From positions 1 through 64,000 of the forward strand of contig NZ_JACJTR010000018.1 of the NCBI RefSeq assembly GCF_014698795.1: a DNA stretch of 64,000 nt. Direction: 5' to 3'. The position numbers and the translations under genes were made by a program. Positions 34,377 through 42,418 of the stretch are shown in pieces; within the stretch, counting starts at the first letter, position 1; every line of letters starts with the position of its first letter. The notes below the pieces were generated by a model, which was not told where the DNA came from, did no database searches, and worked only from the letters and a program-made list of their open reading frames with translations. The stretch comes from Nostoc sp. FACHB-892. GTDB lineage: Bacteria > Cyanobacteriota > Cyanobacteriia > Cyanobacteriales > Nostocaceae.

Positions 34377-34832
34377 GTGTTTACTCTTATTTTCTCGCGA
34401 GTTGCATTCATGACTCTCTCCATATTCATAGTACTCTCCATATTCACAACTCTCCCTGTTTTTGCAGCTTCAGCCAATGATTTATCTGCTGATACGTCTA
34501 AGGTAACGCTGGTCTTTGATCGCGCCCTTCCCAATGTGTCTGGAAAGAGTGTCAAAGGCTTGCTGGTCGAATATGCGCCAGGTGGCTCAACACCCGCACA
34601 TACCCATGCAGCCTCGGCTTTTGTCTATGCAACAGTGCTGGAAGGTGCGATTCGTAGCAAAATCAATGATAATCCGGAGCAGGTGTATCACGCTGGTGAG
34701 AACTTTTTTGAAGTACCTGGCGATCATCATCGTGTCAGCGCAAATGCCAGTAATACTCAACCCATGCGTATGCTAGCCGTCTTTGTTGTCGATACCAATG
34801 AAGAGAACCTGACCACACCGGACGACGAGTAA
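34377..34832 (+). CDS. Secreted cupin-2 protein
   Basis: 151 residues from GTG at 34377, placed by AAGGAGA 7 bases before it; the frame is open further upstream but without a ribosome site. Residues 1 to about 32 form a signal peptide ending FTTLPVFA-ASA. The cupin core has PAHTHAASAFVYATVLEGAI (His, His) and GENFFEVPGDHHRVSANAS with the second motif His. Periplasmic cupins of this sort often bind a metal and a small substrate. Function unknown. It lies alone on its transcript in the redox island. Confidence 0.75.
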   Translation: MFTLIFSRVAFMTLSIFIVLSIFTTLPVFAASANDLSADTSKVTLVFDRALPNVSGKSVKGLLVEYAPGGSTPAHTHAASAFVYATVLEGAIRSKINDNPEQVYHAGENFFEVPGDHHRVSANASNTQPMRMLAVFVVDTNEENLTTPDDE

Positions 34833-34860
34833 GACGCAAAATTGCACACAAAGATTTTTA

Positions 34861-35043
34861 TGTATCGACACTACCGAAGTTGGAGCCGGAGACACTTTAG
34901 AGCTAGTGAATTGGGATGATAATATCATCGGCAACGGTGATATTACTCAACTTTATATGCGTGAGGAGGACAATCCAGAATTACTTCATCACGCAGCTCA
35001 CCTAAAGCATATCAGGTCTAATGACTTCCGGCTCAGTTCCTGA
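34861..35043 (+). pseudogene. C-terminal remnant of an unidentified gene
   Basis: A frame without start codon reads IDTTEVGAGDTLELVNWDDN, then GDITQLYMREEDNPELLHHA to a stop at 35041-35043. It looks protein-like (balanced acidic and hydrophobic residues) but has no start. It lies in a gap between the cupin gene and leader A copy 2. I read it as a gene end left by a rearrangement. Family not recognised. Confidence 0.35.
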
Positions 35044-35057
35044 TAATTTCCGCCAAG

Positions 35058-35175
35058 CCGAATGATTAAGTCGCGTTTTAACTCAACTAACTTGAGTGGT
35101 GTAAATTGAGCGATCGCAGAACAATGAAGTTAATCGAGGTGGGCATTGAGCTTCACCAATCTAAAGGAGAACAAG
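35058..35175 (+). promoter_or_regulatory. Leader A, copy 2
   Basis: ACTCAACTAACTTGAGT at 35081-35097, then GTGGTGTAAATTGAGCGATC and, near the start, CTAAAGGAGAACAAG. The stretch AATGAAGTTAATCGAGGTG is shared with copy 3 and with the fragment inside 38698-38760. Confidence 0.75.
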
Positions 35176-36030
35176 ATGAAAACGCAGAAAGTATGGTTTA
35201 TTACCGGAGCCTCCAGAGGCTTTGGGTTAGAAATTGCCAGAGCAGCCCTAGCGGCAGGCGACCAAGTAGTAGCAACGGTTCGCTCTCAGCCCGCACAACT
35301 CACCGCTACCCTGGACAACCACCCGGATCTTTACGTTGTGCAGATGGATGTCACCCAGGAAGACCAGGTACAAGCGGCTGTCAAGCAAGGCATTGACCGT
35401 TTCGGTCGGCTCGATGTCTTAGTCAATAATGCCGGGTATGGCATGGTGACTGCCATTGAAGAAGCCACGGATGCCGAAGTTCGCAAACAGTATGACACCA
35501 ACGTATTTGGTTTACTCAACGTGACTCGTGCCGTATTGCCGTACCTGCGCCAGCAAAAGTCCGGACACATCATCAATATCTCGTCTTTGTTTGGCTACGA
35601 TGCAATTCCAGGCTGGGGATTGTATGGGTCTACTAAATTTGCAGTCGAAGGTCTTTCAAAAGGGCTAGCGGTTGAACTGGCACCGCTCGGCATCCACGTC
35701 ACCGTAGTGGCTCCCGGTCTTTTTACGACCGACTTCCTGAGTACTGAATCCTATGTTGCCGCTAAAACCATCATCGCCGATTACCAGGCAACAGTAGGGC
35801 CGATGCGAAGCGGAGCCGATGCGCTACATGGGAACCAGCCCGGTGATCCGAAAAAGTTTGCGGCTGTGATGATTCAACTCGCTAATACAGACCATCCACC
35901 GCTGCATTTGCCCGTTGGCAACGACACGATCGCGATGTACCGAAGCAGCGCCGCGAAAATGGCACAGGACATTGAAGCATGGCTGCCCGTCGCGACTAGT
36001 ACCGACCATGACCAGCGCATCGCAGCTTAG
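35176..36030 (+). CDS. Classical SDR oxidoreductase
   Basis: 284 residues from the ATG at 35176 (AAAGGAG 6 bases upstream). Cofactor loop VWFITGASRGFGLEIARAAL; NNAG at LDVLVNNAGYGM; catalytic Ser in HIINISSLFG; YxxxK in GLYGSTKFAVEGLSKGLAVE. It is an intact classical short-chain dehydrogenase, NAD(P)-dependent, of the group often annotated as oxidoreductase with aldehyde/ketone or quinone substrates. The insertion 'GPMRSGADALHGNQPGDPKK' near residues 215-235 is the usual substrate loop. It heads a run of same-strand genes and carries leader A. Confidence 0.9.
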   Translation: MKTQKVWFITGASRGFGLEIARAALAAGDQVVATVRSQPAQLTATLDNHPDLYVVQMDVTQEDQVQAAVKQGIDRFGRLDVLVNNAGYGMVTAIEEATDAEVRKQYDTNVFGLLNVTRAVLPYLRQQKSGHIINISSLFGYDAIPGWGLYGSTKFAVEGLSKGLAVELAPLGIHVTVVAPGLFTTDFLSTESYVAAKTIIADYQATVGPMRSGADALHGNQPGDPKKFAAVMIQLANTDHPPLHLPVGNDTIAMYRSSAAKMAQDIEAWLPVATSTDHDQRIAA

Positions 36031-36089
36031 GCCATTGCCTGACTTGTAACATTCATACATTCACACAGTATTTCCAAAGGAGTTTTATC

Positions 36090-36800
36090 ATGGGTACCGA
36101 ACAGAAAGTCGCTATTATTACCGGCGCATCGCAGGGCATTGGCGCGGCTCTTGTTAAGGCGTACCGTGATCGCAACTATCTGATAGTCGCCACCTCGCGC
36201 TCGATCGAGCCATCGAACGATGATGCAATTCTCACAGTACCTGGCGACATTGCCGATCGCAAAACCGCCGAGCGTACTATTTCCGAAGGCGTGTCCCGCT
36301 TTGGCCGCATCGACACGCTCATCAACAATGCTGGTATCTTCATCTCCAAACCATTTACCCAATACACCCAGGCTGACTATGCGGCTTACCTGGGTACAAA
36401 CGTCACTGGCTTCTTTCACATGACGCAACTTGCGATCGCCCAGATGGAGAAGCAGGGGAGGGGTCATGTTGTGCAGATATCGACAAGCCTGGTTGACAAC
36501 CCGATCGCTGGCGTACCATCTGTACTTGCATCACTCACAAAAGGCGGACTGAATGCCGCGACCCGATCGCTGGCGATCGAGTATGCCAAGCGCGGTATCC
36601 GGGTGAACGCGATCGCGCTAGGTAACATCAAAACGCCAATGCACCCTGCCGATACCCATGCACAGCTCGCTGCCATGCACCCAATTGATCGTATGGGCGA
36701 AATCTCTGACATCATTGATTCAATTCTCTACCTCGAATCAGCTAACTTTGTGACGGGCGAAATCCTTCATGTAGATGGTGGTCAGAGTGCGGGACACTGA
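36090..36800 (+). CDS. SDR-fold protein lacking the catalytic Tyr
   Basis: 236 residues. VAIITGASQGIGAALVKAYR and LINNAGIF are normal. At the active site the sequence is VPSVLASLTKGGLNAATRSL: Lys is kept but the residue four before it is Ala, not Tyr, while the Ser region (VQISTSL) is present. This variant group is widespread; activity may use another residue or be lost. The C-terminus VTGEILHVDGGQSAGH is classic for enoyl-reductase-like SDRs. It follows the previous SDR by 59 bases with AAAGGAG before the ATG. Confidence 0.87.
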   Translation: MGTEQKVAIITGASQGIGAALVKAYRDRNYLIVATSRSIEPSNDDAILTVPGDIADRKTAERTISEGVSRFGRIDTLINNAGIFISKPFTQYTQADYAAYLGTNVTGFFHMTQLAIAQMEKQGRGHVVQISTSLVDNPIAGVPSVLASLTKGGLNAATRSLAIEYAKRGIRVNAIALGNIKTPMHPADTHAQLAAMHPIDRMGEISDIIDSILYLESANFVTGEILHVDGGQSAGH

Positions 36801-36886
36801 TATCGCCTTGCGATTAGAAAAATGACTCTGACGCTCTCAAGCAAAATTGCGTGATCGTCTAACCTGTTGACCAAGGAGCGCATACC

Positions 36887-37297
36887 ATGACCCCACTCGA
36901 AAAAGGTATGATCTACGAATTACGTATTTATGATGCCATGCCCGGACGACTACCAGCGCTGCTTTCGCGCTTCGAGAACCACACATTACAGATTTGGGAA
37001 AAGCATGGCATCCGCCAGGCAGGATTTTGGACAACGCTAATCGGCGCGAACGAGAGTAATCGGCTTACCTACCTGCTTGCCTGGAACAGCATGACTGAGC
37101 GCGAGGAGCGCTGGAGTGCATTCCTCACCGACCCCGAATGGATCGCGATCAAGGCCGAAACCGAGAAGGACGGTCAACTTGTGCAGAACATCAGCAGCGA
37201 GTTGCTGGCAGCGACTGCCTTTTCCTCGGTGGGGGGAGTGAGGGAACTTGAATCCGTGGCATCTGGCATGCAGACTCCCCTCCACCGTCACAACTGA
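36887..37297 (+). CDS. NIPSNAP family protein
   Basis: 136 residues. MIYELRIYDAMPGRLPALLS then FENHTLQIWEKHGI is the NIPSNAP domain, a dimeric alpha-beta barrel (ferredoxin-like) fold related to small monooxygenases and stress proteins. AAGGAG lies 9 bases before the ATG at 36887; the ATG seven codons later is the domain's own start. Between an SDR and nitronate monooxygenase, same strand. A damaged copy of this gene lies at 41411-41596, so it was once duplicated. Confidence 0.85.
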   Translation: MTPLEKGMIYELRIYDAMPGRLPALLSRFENHTLQIWEKHGIRQAGFWTTLIGANESNRLTYLLAWNSMTEREERWSAFLTDPEWIAIKAETEKDGQLVQNISSELLAATAFSSVGGVRELESVASGMQTPLHRHN

Positions 37298-37363
37298 ATC
37301 ATGCAGACAATCACTGAAAGACATATATCTTGCTGCTTCTATTAGCAGGCGTAGGAGATACTT

Positions 37364-38443
37364 ATGTGGGCTAAAACAGAACTGATAGATTTGCTCAAGA
37401 TCAGGCATCCAATCATTCAGGCTCCGATGGTTGGTGCTTCCACACCTGAGTTGGTTGCGGCTGTTTCTAATGCAGGAGGTCTTGGCTCGTATGGTGGTGC
37501 GGCCACCCCACCAGCCAAACTTCGCTCCATTATCAGGCAAATTCGAGAGCTGACAGACCAACCCTTTGCCGTGAATTTGTTTGCCCCAGCCGTTGAAGCG
37601 TATCAACTGACGCCTGAGCAGCAAACACCGATGTCTGAGCTATTAACAAAATGGCATAACGAATTAAATGCCGGACCTGTGCCCGAACCAATACCGATAC
37701 TAGGACCATTTCTAGATCAACTTACTGTCCTGCTTGAGGAGAAAATACCTGTTTTTAGTTTCCACTTTGGGCCTGCGCCAATTGAGGCAATTCGTGAGAT
37801 ACATGCGATCGGCTCAATTGTATTAGCAACCGCCACGACCGTCCGTGAAGCCAAAGCGCTCGTCGAAGCAGGAGTCGATGTCATCATAGCCCAGGGCTTT
37901 GAAGCTGGAGGTCATCGCGGCACCTTTGCGGTACCTTATGAACACGGATTGATTGGAACAGCAGCGTTAGTGCCGCAAATAGCCGATGCGGTATCGGTTC
38001 CGGTCGTTGCGGCGGGCGGAATCATGGATGCTCGAGGAATCGTTGCTGCGTTTGCACTTGGGGCAAGCGGGGTACAGATGGGAACCGCCTTTCTCGCCTG
38101 CCCTGAGAACAATATCCCAGAAGTCTATAGGCAGGCGGTACTCAAGTCTAAGGACGAAGACACGGTTATTACTGAAGTATTTTCCGGCAAACCCGCCAGA
38201 GCAATCCGAAATCGATTTATCCGTGAAATGGAAAATAATAGGGATAAAGTACTGCCATTCCCGGCTCAGATGTCTATAGGACGGGTTTTGTATCAAACTT
38301 CTGCTCAACAATCAAGTCCAGATTTTGTCAGTATGTGGGCAGGACAGGGAGCAGCATTAGCCGAAGCTCTCCCAGCAGGTGAACTGATCGAAAAAATCAT
38401 ACAAGAATTTATTGCCGTAACTGCTTCTTTACAACTCAAGTAA
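37364..38443 (+). CDS. Nitronate monooxygenase (2-nitropropane dioxygenase family)
   Basis: 359 residues, TIM-barrel FMN enzyme. HPIIQAPMVGASTPELVAAV is the N-terminal FMN motif. VIIAQGFEAGGHRGTF carries the GG(H)R catalytic/phosphate loop near residue 180. VPVVAAGGIMDARGIVAAFA and GASGVQMGTAFLAC close the FMN-phosphate site. It oxidises alkyl nitronates (such as propionate-3-nitronate) to carbonyl compounds, protecting metabolism. GGAG lies upstream. Class I/II cannot be assigned with confidence. Confidence 0.9.
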   Translation: MWAKTELIDLLKIRHPIIQAPMVGASTPELVAAVSNAGGLGSYGGAATPPAKLRSIIRQIRELTDQPFAVNLFAPAVEAYQLTPEQQTPMSELLTKWHNELNAGPVPEPIPILGPFLDQLTVLLEEKIPVFSFHFGPAPIEAIREIHAIGSIVLATATTVREAKALVEAGVDVIIAQGFEAGGHRGTFAVPYEHGLIGTAALVPQIADAVSVPVVAAGGIMDARGIVAAFALGASGVQMGTAFLACPENNIPEVYRQAVLKSKDEDTVITEVFSGKPARAIRNRFIREMENNRDKVLPFPAQMSIGRVLYQTSAQQSSPDFVSMWAGQGAALAEALPAGELIEKIIQEFIAVTASLQLK

Positions 38444-38516
38444 AAAGTTAACAGTTCAAACCAAACTCTATCTCTGAACAACTGCTTGCAAATCAAGATA
38501 ACTGGTTTAGAACTAT

Positions 38517-38828
38517 ATGACTCATTTTGCTATTGTCTGTCCAGCGGTAACGGGTCACCTCAACCCAATGTTCGTATTAGGTCGTGAACTGCAACGGCGC
38601 GGTCATCGCGTTACCTTTCTCGGAGTTCTCGATGCCCAAGCTACGACACTAGCAGCAGGATTGGAATTTCGGGCGATTGGGCAGAGACCACGCTTCGCGA
38701 TCGCAGAAGAATTGAAGTTAACCGAGGTGGACAGCAAGCTCACTAATCTAAAAGAGATTACCCTCCACATGATTCTCGGGCGTAGGCAGAACTTCAAGTT
38801 CTCCCAAAGCAGGGGAAACGGACAATAA
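38517..38828 (+). pseudogene. Truncated UDP-glycosyltransferase joined to a leader-A fragment
   Basis: Residues 1 to about 58 are the N-terminus of an MGT/UGT-type glycosyltransferase (FAIVCPAVTGHLNPMFVLGR then LQRRGHRVTFLGV). From about 38698 the DNA stops being glycosyltransferase and becomes a copy of leader A (GATCGCAGAAGAATTGAAGT, then GAGGTGGACAGCAAGCTCAC, CTAATCTAAA). The donor-sugar domain is gone. The junction shows that leader A was a recombination point. The residual 103-codon frame probably has no function. Confidence 0.8.
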
Positions 38829-38869
38829 GCAACCTGAGTTAATTCGATTTTGAAAGCGAGGTAGGCGCG
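38825..38869 (+). promoter_or_regulatory. Leader C, copy 1
   Basis: ATAAGCAACCTGAGTTAATTC ends 24 bases before the GMC gene. Similar stretches lie at 41600 (ATAAGTAACCTCAGTTAAAC) and 46409 (ATAAGCAAGTTGAGTTGAAT), each 37-45 bases before a start codon. Weak but repeated similarity; perhaps a shared promoter derived by duplication. Confidence 0.4.
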
Positions 38870-40567
38870 ATGAAGACGAATTTTGAGAACAAGTCCTTTG
38901 AGGATGAACGTGAGAACTATCAACGTGGCACTGATAACCGTGATATTTTTGCCGAACGTGTCCGCAGCAACCAGCACCAGATCACCTCCCAGTTAAGGCA
39001 CCAGTACGATTTTATTGTTTGCGGATCTGGATCTTCTGGCTCGGTGGTTGCCCGCAGACTTGCCGAGAATCCCGATGTCAGCGTTCTGTTGCTTGAAGCT
39101 GGAGGCAGCGATGATGTGCCAAATGTCATGGAAGCGAATCAATGGCCGATGAACCTGGGAAGCGATCGCGACTGGAGTTTCCAGGGTCAGCCGAATCTAC
39201 ATGTGAACGGTCGTTCGATTCCGTTCTCTATGGGCAAGACACTCGGCGGTGGATCGAGCATCAACGTTATGGTTTGGGCACGCGGACACAAGCATGATTG
39301 GGATTTCTTCGCATCCGTTGCCAACGATCCGGCATGGAATTATGAATCCGTCTTGCAGATTTATCGCCGCCTGGAAGATTGGCATGGCGTACCAGACCCA
39401 ATGTATCGCGGAACGGGAGGGCCAGTATTTGTCCAGCCCGCGCCGGAGCCAAACCCACTTGCACCCGCAACAGTCGAAGGAGCGCGGGTGGTGGGTATTC
39501 CTACTTTTGAAAATCCGAACGGACGCATGATGGAAGCGGCGAAGGGTGCTTCTATCAGCGATGTGCGAGTCCGCAATGGCAAACGCGAATCGATATTCCG
39601 CTCCTACGTTTTCCCTTATATGGATCGGCCAAACCTGACGGTTCTTAGTCATGCACTGGTCACACGGCTGACGTTCCAGGGCAAGCGGGTGACTGGCGTG
39701 GAGATTGCTTATCGTGATGCGATCTATCGCATTGGTGCGGCAGTCGAAGTTGTGCTGTCGCTCGGTGCAATCCATACGCCAAAAGTGCTTATGCAATCTG
39801 GTATCGGCGATGAGTCCGAGTTGCGACGATTTGGAATTCCTGTCGTGCAGCACCTTCCCGGTGTGGGGCAAAATTTTCAAGACCACGTTGCATTTGATTG
39901 TGTCTGGGAATATGAAACCGCTCTCGAACCCAGAAACAACTTGTCCGAGGCAATCTTTTTCTCAACCAGCCAGTCCGGGCTTGATAGTCCAGATTTATTT
40001 GTCTGTCAGGCCGAGGTGCCAAAAACCACTGCTGAGAATGCCATCCGCTTTGGGCTACCTGATGCAGGCTGGACGTTATTTGGGGCGATCGCAAACCCCA
40101 AAAGTCGAGGTCGTCTGCACCTGACGGGAGCCGATCCATCCGACCCGATTCTGATTGATGCAAACACGCTGTCTGACCCGGATGATCTCAAAACTGCGAT
40201 CGCCTGCGTAGAACTCTGCCGCGAAGTCGGTAACTCTGCTTTGCTTCGTCCGTTTGTCAAGCGTGAAGTCATGCCAGGTAATTTGAAAGGGGCCGAACTC
40301 GAACGCTTTGTTCGAGATGCGGCGACAAGTTTCTGGCACGAAACCTGCACCGCGAAGATGGGTCGAGATGACCTGTCGGTGGTGGATAGCAACCTGAAAG
40401 TGTATGGAATCGACAATCTCCGGATTGCGGATGGATCGATTTTGCCGCGAGTAACCACGGGCAACACGATGGCTCCCTGCGTGATCGTTGGGGAGCGGGC
40501 AGCGGAAATTCTACAGCTCGAACACCAACTGCAAACCACTGTAAAAACAGTCTCAGGCGCGCCATAA
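38870..40567 (+). CDS. GMC-family FAD oxidoreductase
   Basis: 565 residues. FAD loop YDFIVCGSGSSGSVVARRLA at about 45-64 followed by LLLEAGG. GMC signature 1: GKTLGGGSSINVMVWARGHK. Signature 2: GAIHTPKVLMQSGIGDE. The active-site His is in SFWHETCTAKMG and the second (Asn) in RVTTGNTMAPCVIVGERAAE. Such enzymes oxidise alcohols (choline dehydrogenase, alcohol or sugar oxidases) in the cytoplasm or periplasm. The first 42 residues are an extra charged stretch without a signal peptide. A remnant of another GMC gene lies at 49076. Substrate unknown. Confidence 0.93.
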   Translation: MKTNFENKSFEDERENYQRGTDNRDIFAERVRSNQHQITSQLRHQYDFIVCGSGSSGSVVARRLAENPDVSVLLLEAGGSDDVPNVMEANQWPMNLGSDRDWSFQGQPNLHVNGRSIPFSMGKTLGGGSSINVMVWARGHKHDWDFFASVANDPAWNYESVLQIYRRLEDWHGVPDPMYRGTGGPVFVQPAPEPNPLAPATVEGARVVGIPTFENPNGRMMEAAKGASISDVRVRNGKRESIFRSYVFPYMDRPNLTVLSHALVTRLTFQGKRVTGVEIAYRDAIYRIGAAVEVVLSLGAIHTPKVLMQSGIGDESELRRFGIPVVQHLPGVGQNFQDHVAFDCVWEYETALEPRNNLSEAIFFSTSQSGLDSPDLFVCQAEVPKTTAENAIRFGLPDAGWTLFGAIANPKSRGRLHLTGADPSDPILIDANTLSDPDDLKTAIACVELCREVGNSALLRPFVKREVMPGNLKGAELERFVRDAATSFWHETCTAKMGRDDLSVVDSNLKVYGIDNLRIADGSILPRVTTGNTMAPCVIVGERAAEILQLEHQLQTTVKTVSGAP

Positions 40568-40592
40568 AATCACCGCGCTTTTCATTGGCAGA

Positions 40593-40708
40593 CGCACATC
40601 TAAGTCGCGTGTTAACTCAAAGAACTTGAGTGGTGTGAATGGGGCGATTGCAGAAGAATGAAGTTAATCGAGGTGAGCAGCAAGCTCACAATTCAAAGGA
40701 GAAAAAAG
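40593..40708 (+). promoter_or_regulatory. Leader A, copy 3
   Basis: ACTCAAAGAACTTGAGT at 40615-40631, GTGGTGTGAATGGGGCGATT, AATGAAGTTAATCGAGGTG, then AAAGGAGAAAAAAG before the ATG at 40709. Dyad-to-ATG distance is 94. Confidence 0.75.
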
Positions 40709-41398
40709 ATGAGTAGCAATCAAGTAAACAGTCCAAACATGAAGCTCGAAGTTGTGGTGTTCACAGTTTCCGACGTTGATCGCACGAAGGCATTCTACGA
40801 GAATCTCGGCTGGCGACTCGATATTGACATCGCGGAGGGCGGCTACCGCAACGTGCATGTAACGCCACCCCACTCGGATGCCTCGATCATCTTCGGCAAG
40901 GGAGTCACTCCAGCCAATTCCGGCTCGGTGCAAAACCTAGTCCTTGCCGTTGACGACCTCGACGCTGCCCGCGAAGACTTGATCGCTCGTGGTGTCAACG
41001 TTAGCGAGATATTTCATTACACTGGCGGACCATTCAACAACGCCGTGGAGAACCCGCGCGTCAGCGGACGCGACCCGGAAGGTCGTTCCTACTTCTCATT
41101 TGCCTCGTTTGAGGACCCGGACGGAAACATTTGGCTGCTCCAGGAAATCACAACGCGGTTTCCTGGTCGTCTGTGGGACTCCATGCCAGCACGAGACATG
41201 GACATTGCAACCCTTGCAACCCTTCTTCACGAGACGGCAGAACGCCACGACCATTACGAGAAGACTCACGGCGAGCATAACTGGTGGGACTGGTACGCGC
41301 CTTACCTGAGTGCGCGTCAAAATGGCAGTAGCCCAGAAGAGGCCGCCGCCGCCGCTGACCGTTACATGGAAGAGATTTTGCCTGTTCTTTCCAAATGA
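40709..41398 (+). CDS. VOC superfamily protein with C-terminal extension, paralog 2
   Basis: 229 residues from the ATG at 40709 (AAAGGAG upstream). Residues 1 to about 155 are the VOC domain, close to the protein at 29503 (both MSSNxV..., KLEVVVFTVSDVDRTKAFYE here; SFEDPDGNIWLLQEITTRFPG at its end, near the metal Glu). Residues about 158-229 are an extra helical domain with HETAERHDHYEKTHGEHNWW and SPEEAAAAADRYMEEIL, a His-rich acidic helix pair. A two-part protein of this kind is often annotated as glyoxalase/bleomycin-resistance protein. Substrate unknown. Confidence 0.87.
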   Translation: MSSNQVNSPNMKLEVVVFTVSDVDRTKAFYENLGWRLDIDIAEGGYRNVHVTPPHSDASIIFGKGVTPANSGSVQNLVLAVDDLDAAREDLIARGVNVSEIFHYTGGPFNNAVENPRVSGRDPEGRSYFSFASFEDPDGNIWLLQEITTRFPGRLWDSMPARDMDIATLATLLHETAERHDHYEKTHGEHNWWDWYAPYLSARQNGSSPEEAAAAADRYMEEILPVLSK

Positions 41399-41410
41399 TG
41401 CGCTCACAAT

Positions 41411-41596
41411 GGCATCCACTAGGCCGAGTTCTGGACGACGCTAATCGGTGAGAGCAACTAGCTCACCTATCATGCAGAACATCAGTAACACGTTGCTAGC
41501 AGCGATCGCCATTTCCTCGCTGCATTGAGCGATGGGGCGAGCGACGGAACTTAAACCCAAACTCGCCCCACTATCACAGCTGAATCATGTGGGCAG
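41411..41596 (+). pseudogene. NIPSNAP gene remnant
   Basis: The stretch TTCTGGACGACGCTAATCGG (41421 onward) matches the NIPSNAP gene at 37026, and ATGCAGAACATCAGTAACAC to CATTTCCTCG matches its end near 37180-37220. About 90 bases between them are missing. Downstream CACAGCTGAATCATG also aligns to 37287. Stops and the deletion show it is dead. Confidence 0.7.
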
Positions 41597-41599
41597 ACC

Positions 41600-41637
41600 A
41601 TAAGTAACCTCAGTTAAACCCAATTCGAGCAAGATCA
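41600..41637 (+). promoter_or_regulatory. Leader C, copy 2
   Basis: ATAAGTAACCTCAGTTAAAC followed by CCAATTCGAGCAAGATCA and the ATG at 41638. Compare 38825 and 46409. Confidence 0.4.
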
Positions 41638-42222
41638 ATGTCTGAAAAAATCAACCCACTACGCCGCCGTTTTTTGGGCATTGCAGCCATGACCATTGCA
41701 ACTACACAGCTAAGTCGATTCGGTTCTACGAACGCACAATCGAGCCAAACAAAACCAAAGGAGACTGCCACACCTCAACCTAGAACCGTGCAGTCCACTG
41801 ACCCAAACGCAATCCGCCCCTCCGCCCAGAGCGCGAGGGACATTCGTGGTGCTTCACCGTATGTCGCGATCAAGAACGAACCCGCACCCAAGCTGATCGT
41901 AGATCCCCCGCTTCCTGAAGGGCTGGCCCAGGGCATCTTCTGGGCCCAGTACCGAGTAGAGAACTTACGCATCGTACCCGTGTTCGGGGCGGGTGCTGTC
42001 CAGGTATCTCCACGGGTCGGGCATCTGCACATAACCGTCGACGACCTGCCCTGGTGGTGGGCGGATGCGAGTGACAACAACACAATCGACATAGCCGGGT
42101 TGCCGCCCGGACAGCACAAGGTGAAGATCGAGTTGGTTGACCCTAACCACAACGTCTTCCCCGGACAGGTGGTGACGCTAAAGTTCATCGTACCTGATCA
42201 CAACAGCGCGCACGCGCACTAA
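41638..42222 (+). CDS. Tat-exported DUF6130-like protein
   Basis: 194 residues. The signal peptide PLRRRFLGIAAMTIATTQLS has the twin-arginine motif (RRRFLG) and ends near STNA-QSS. The body has GAVQVSPRVGHLHITVDDLP then WWWADASDNNTIDIAGLPPG and a His-rich end (HNSAHAH), matching what I know as DUF6130, a small beta-sandwich. Function is unknown; the final His and Trp could bind metal. Its signal peptide is nearly the same as that of the hydrolase at 46447, at protein and DNA level. Confidence 0.75.
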   Translation: MSEKINPLRRRFLGIAAMTIATTQLSRFGSTNAQSSQTKPKETATPQPRTVQSTDPNAIRPSAQSARDIRGASPYVAIKNEPAPKLIVDPPLPEGLAQGIFWAQYRVENLRIVPVFGAGAVQVSPRVGHLHITVDDLPWWWADASDNNTIDIAGLPPGQHKVKIELVDPNHNVFPGQVVTLKFIVPDHNSAHAH

Positions 42223-42418
42223 CGGAGCCTTCATGCCCGGCCTATCTCGCCGGAGTAGAAGAAGCACGCAAGCCAAGCCTACTTCCAGCTTCGGCACAGC
42301 AAGTGATCGGGCCAAAGCACTAGAAGTGAGAAACCTTCGCTGTCAGCGTAAATCGAGTCGCCCACCAAGAGGTATCGGTATTAATGAAACTAGTCTCAGC
42401 ACGAGAAAGGAAGACGCA

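Noticed and set aside
37037..39886. Long antisense frames over the NIPSNAP/nitronate monooxygenase (195 codons) and GMC (229 codons) genes
   Set aside because: Shadows of GC-richer coding DNA; the sense frames carry full family motifs.
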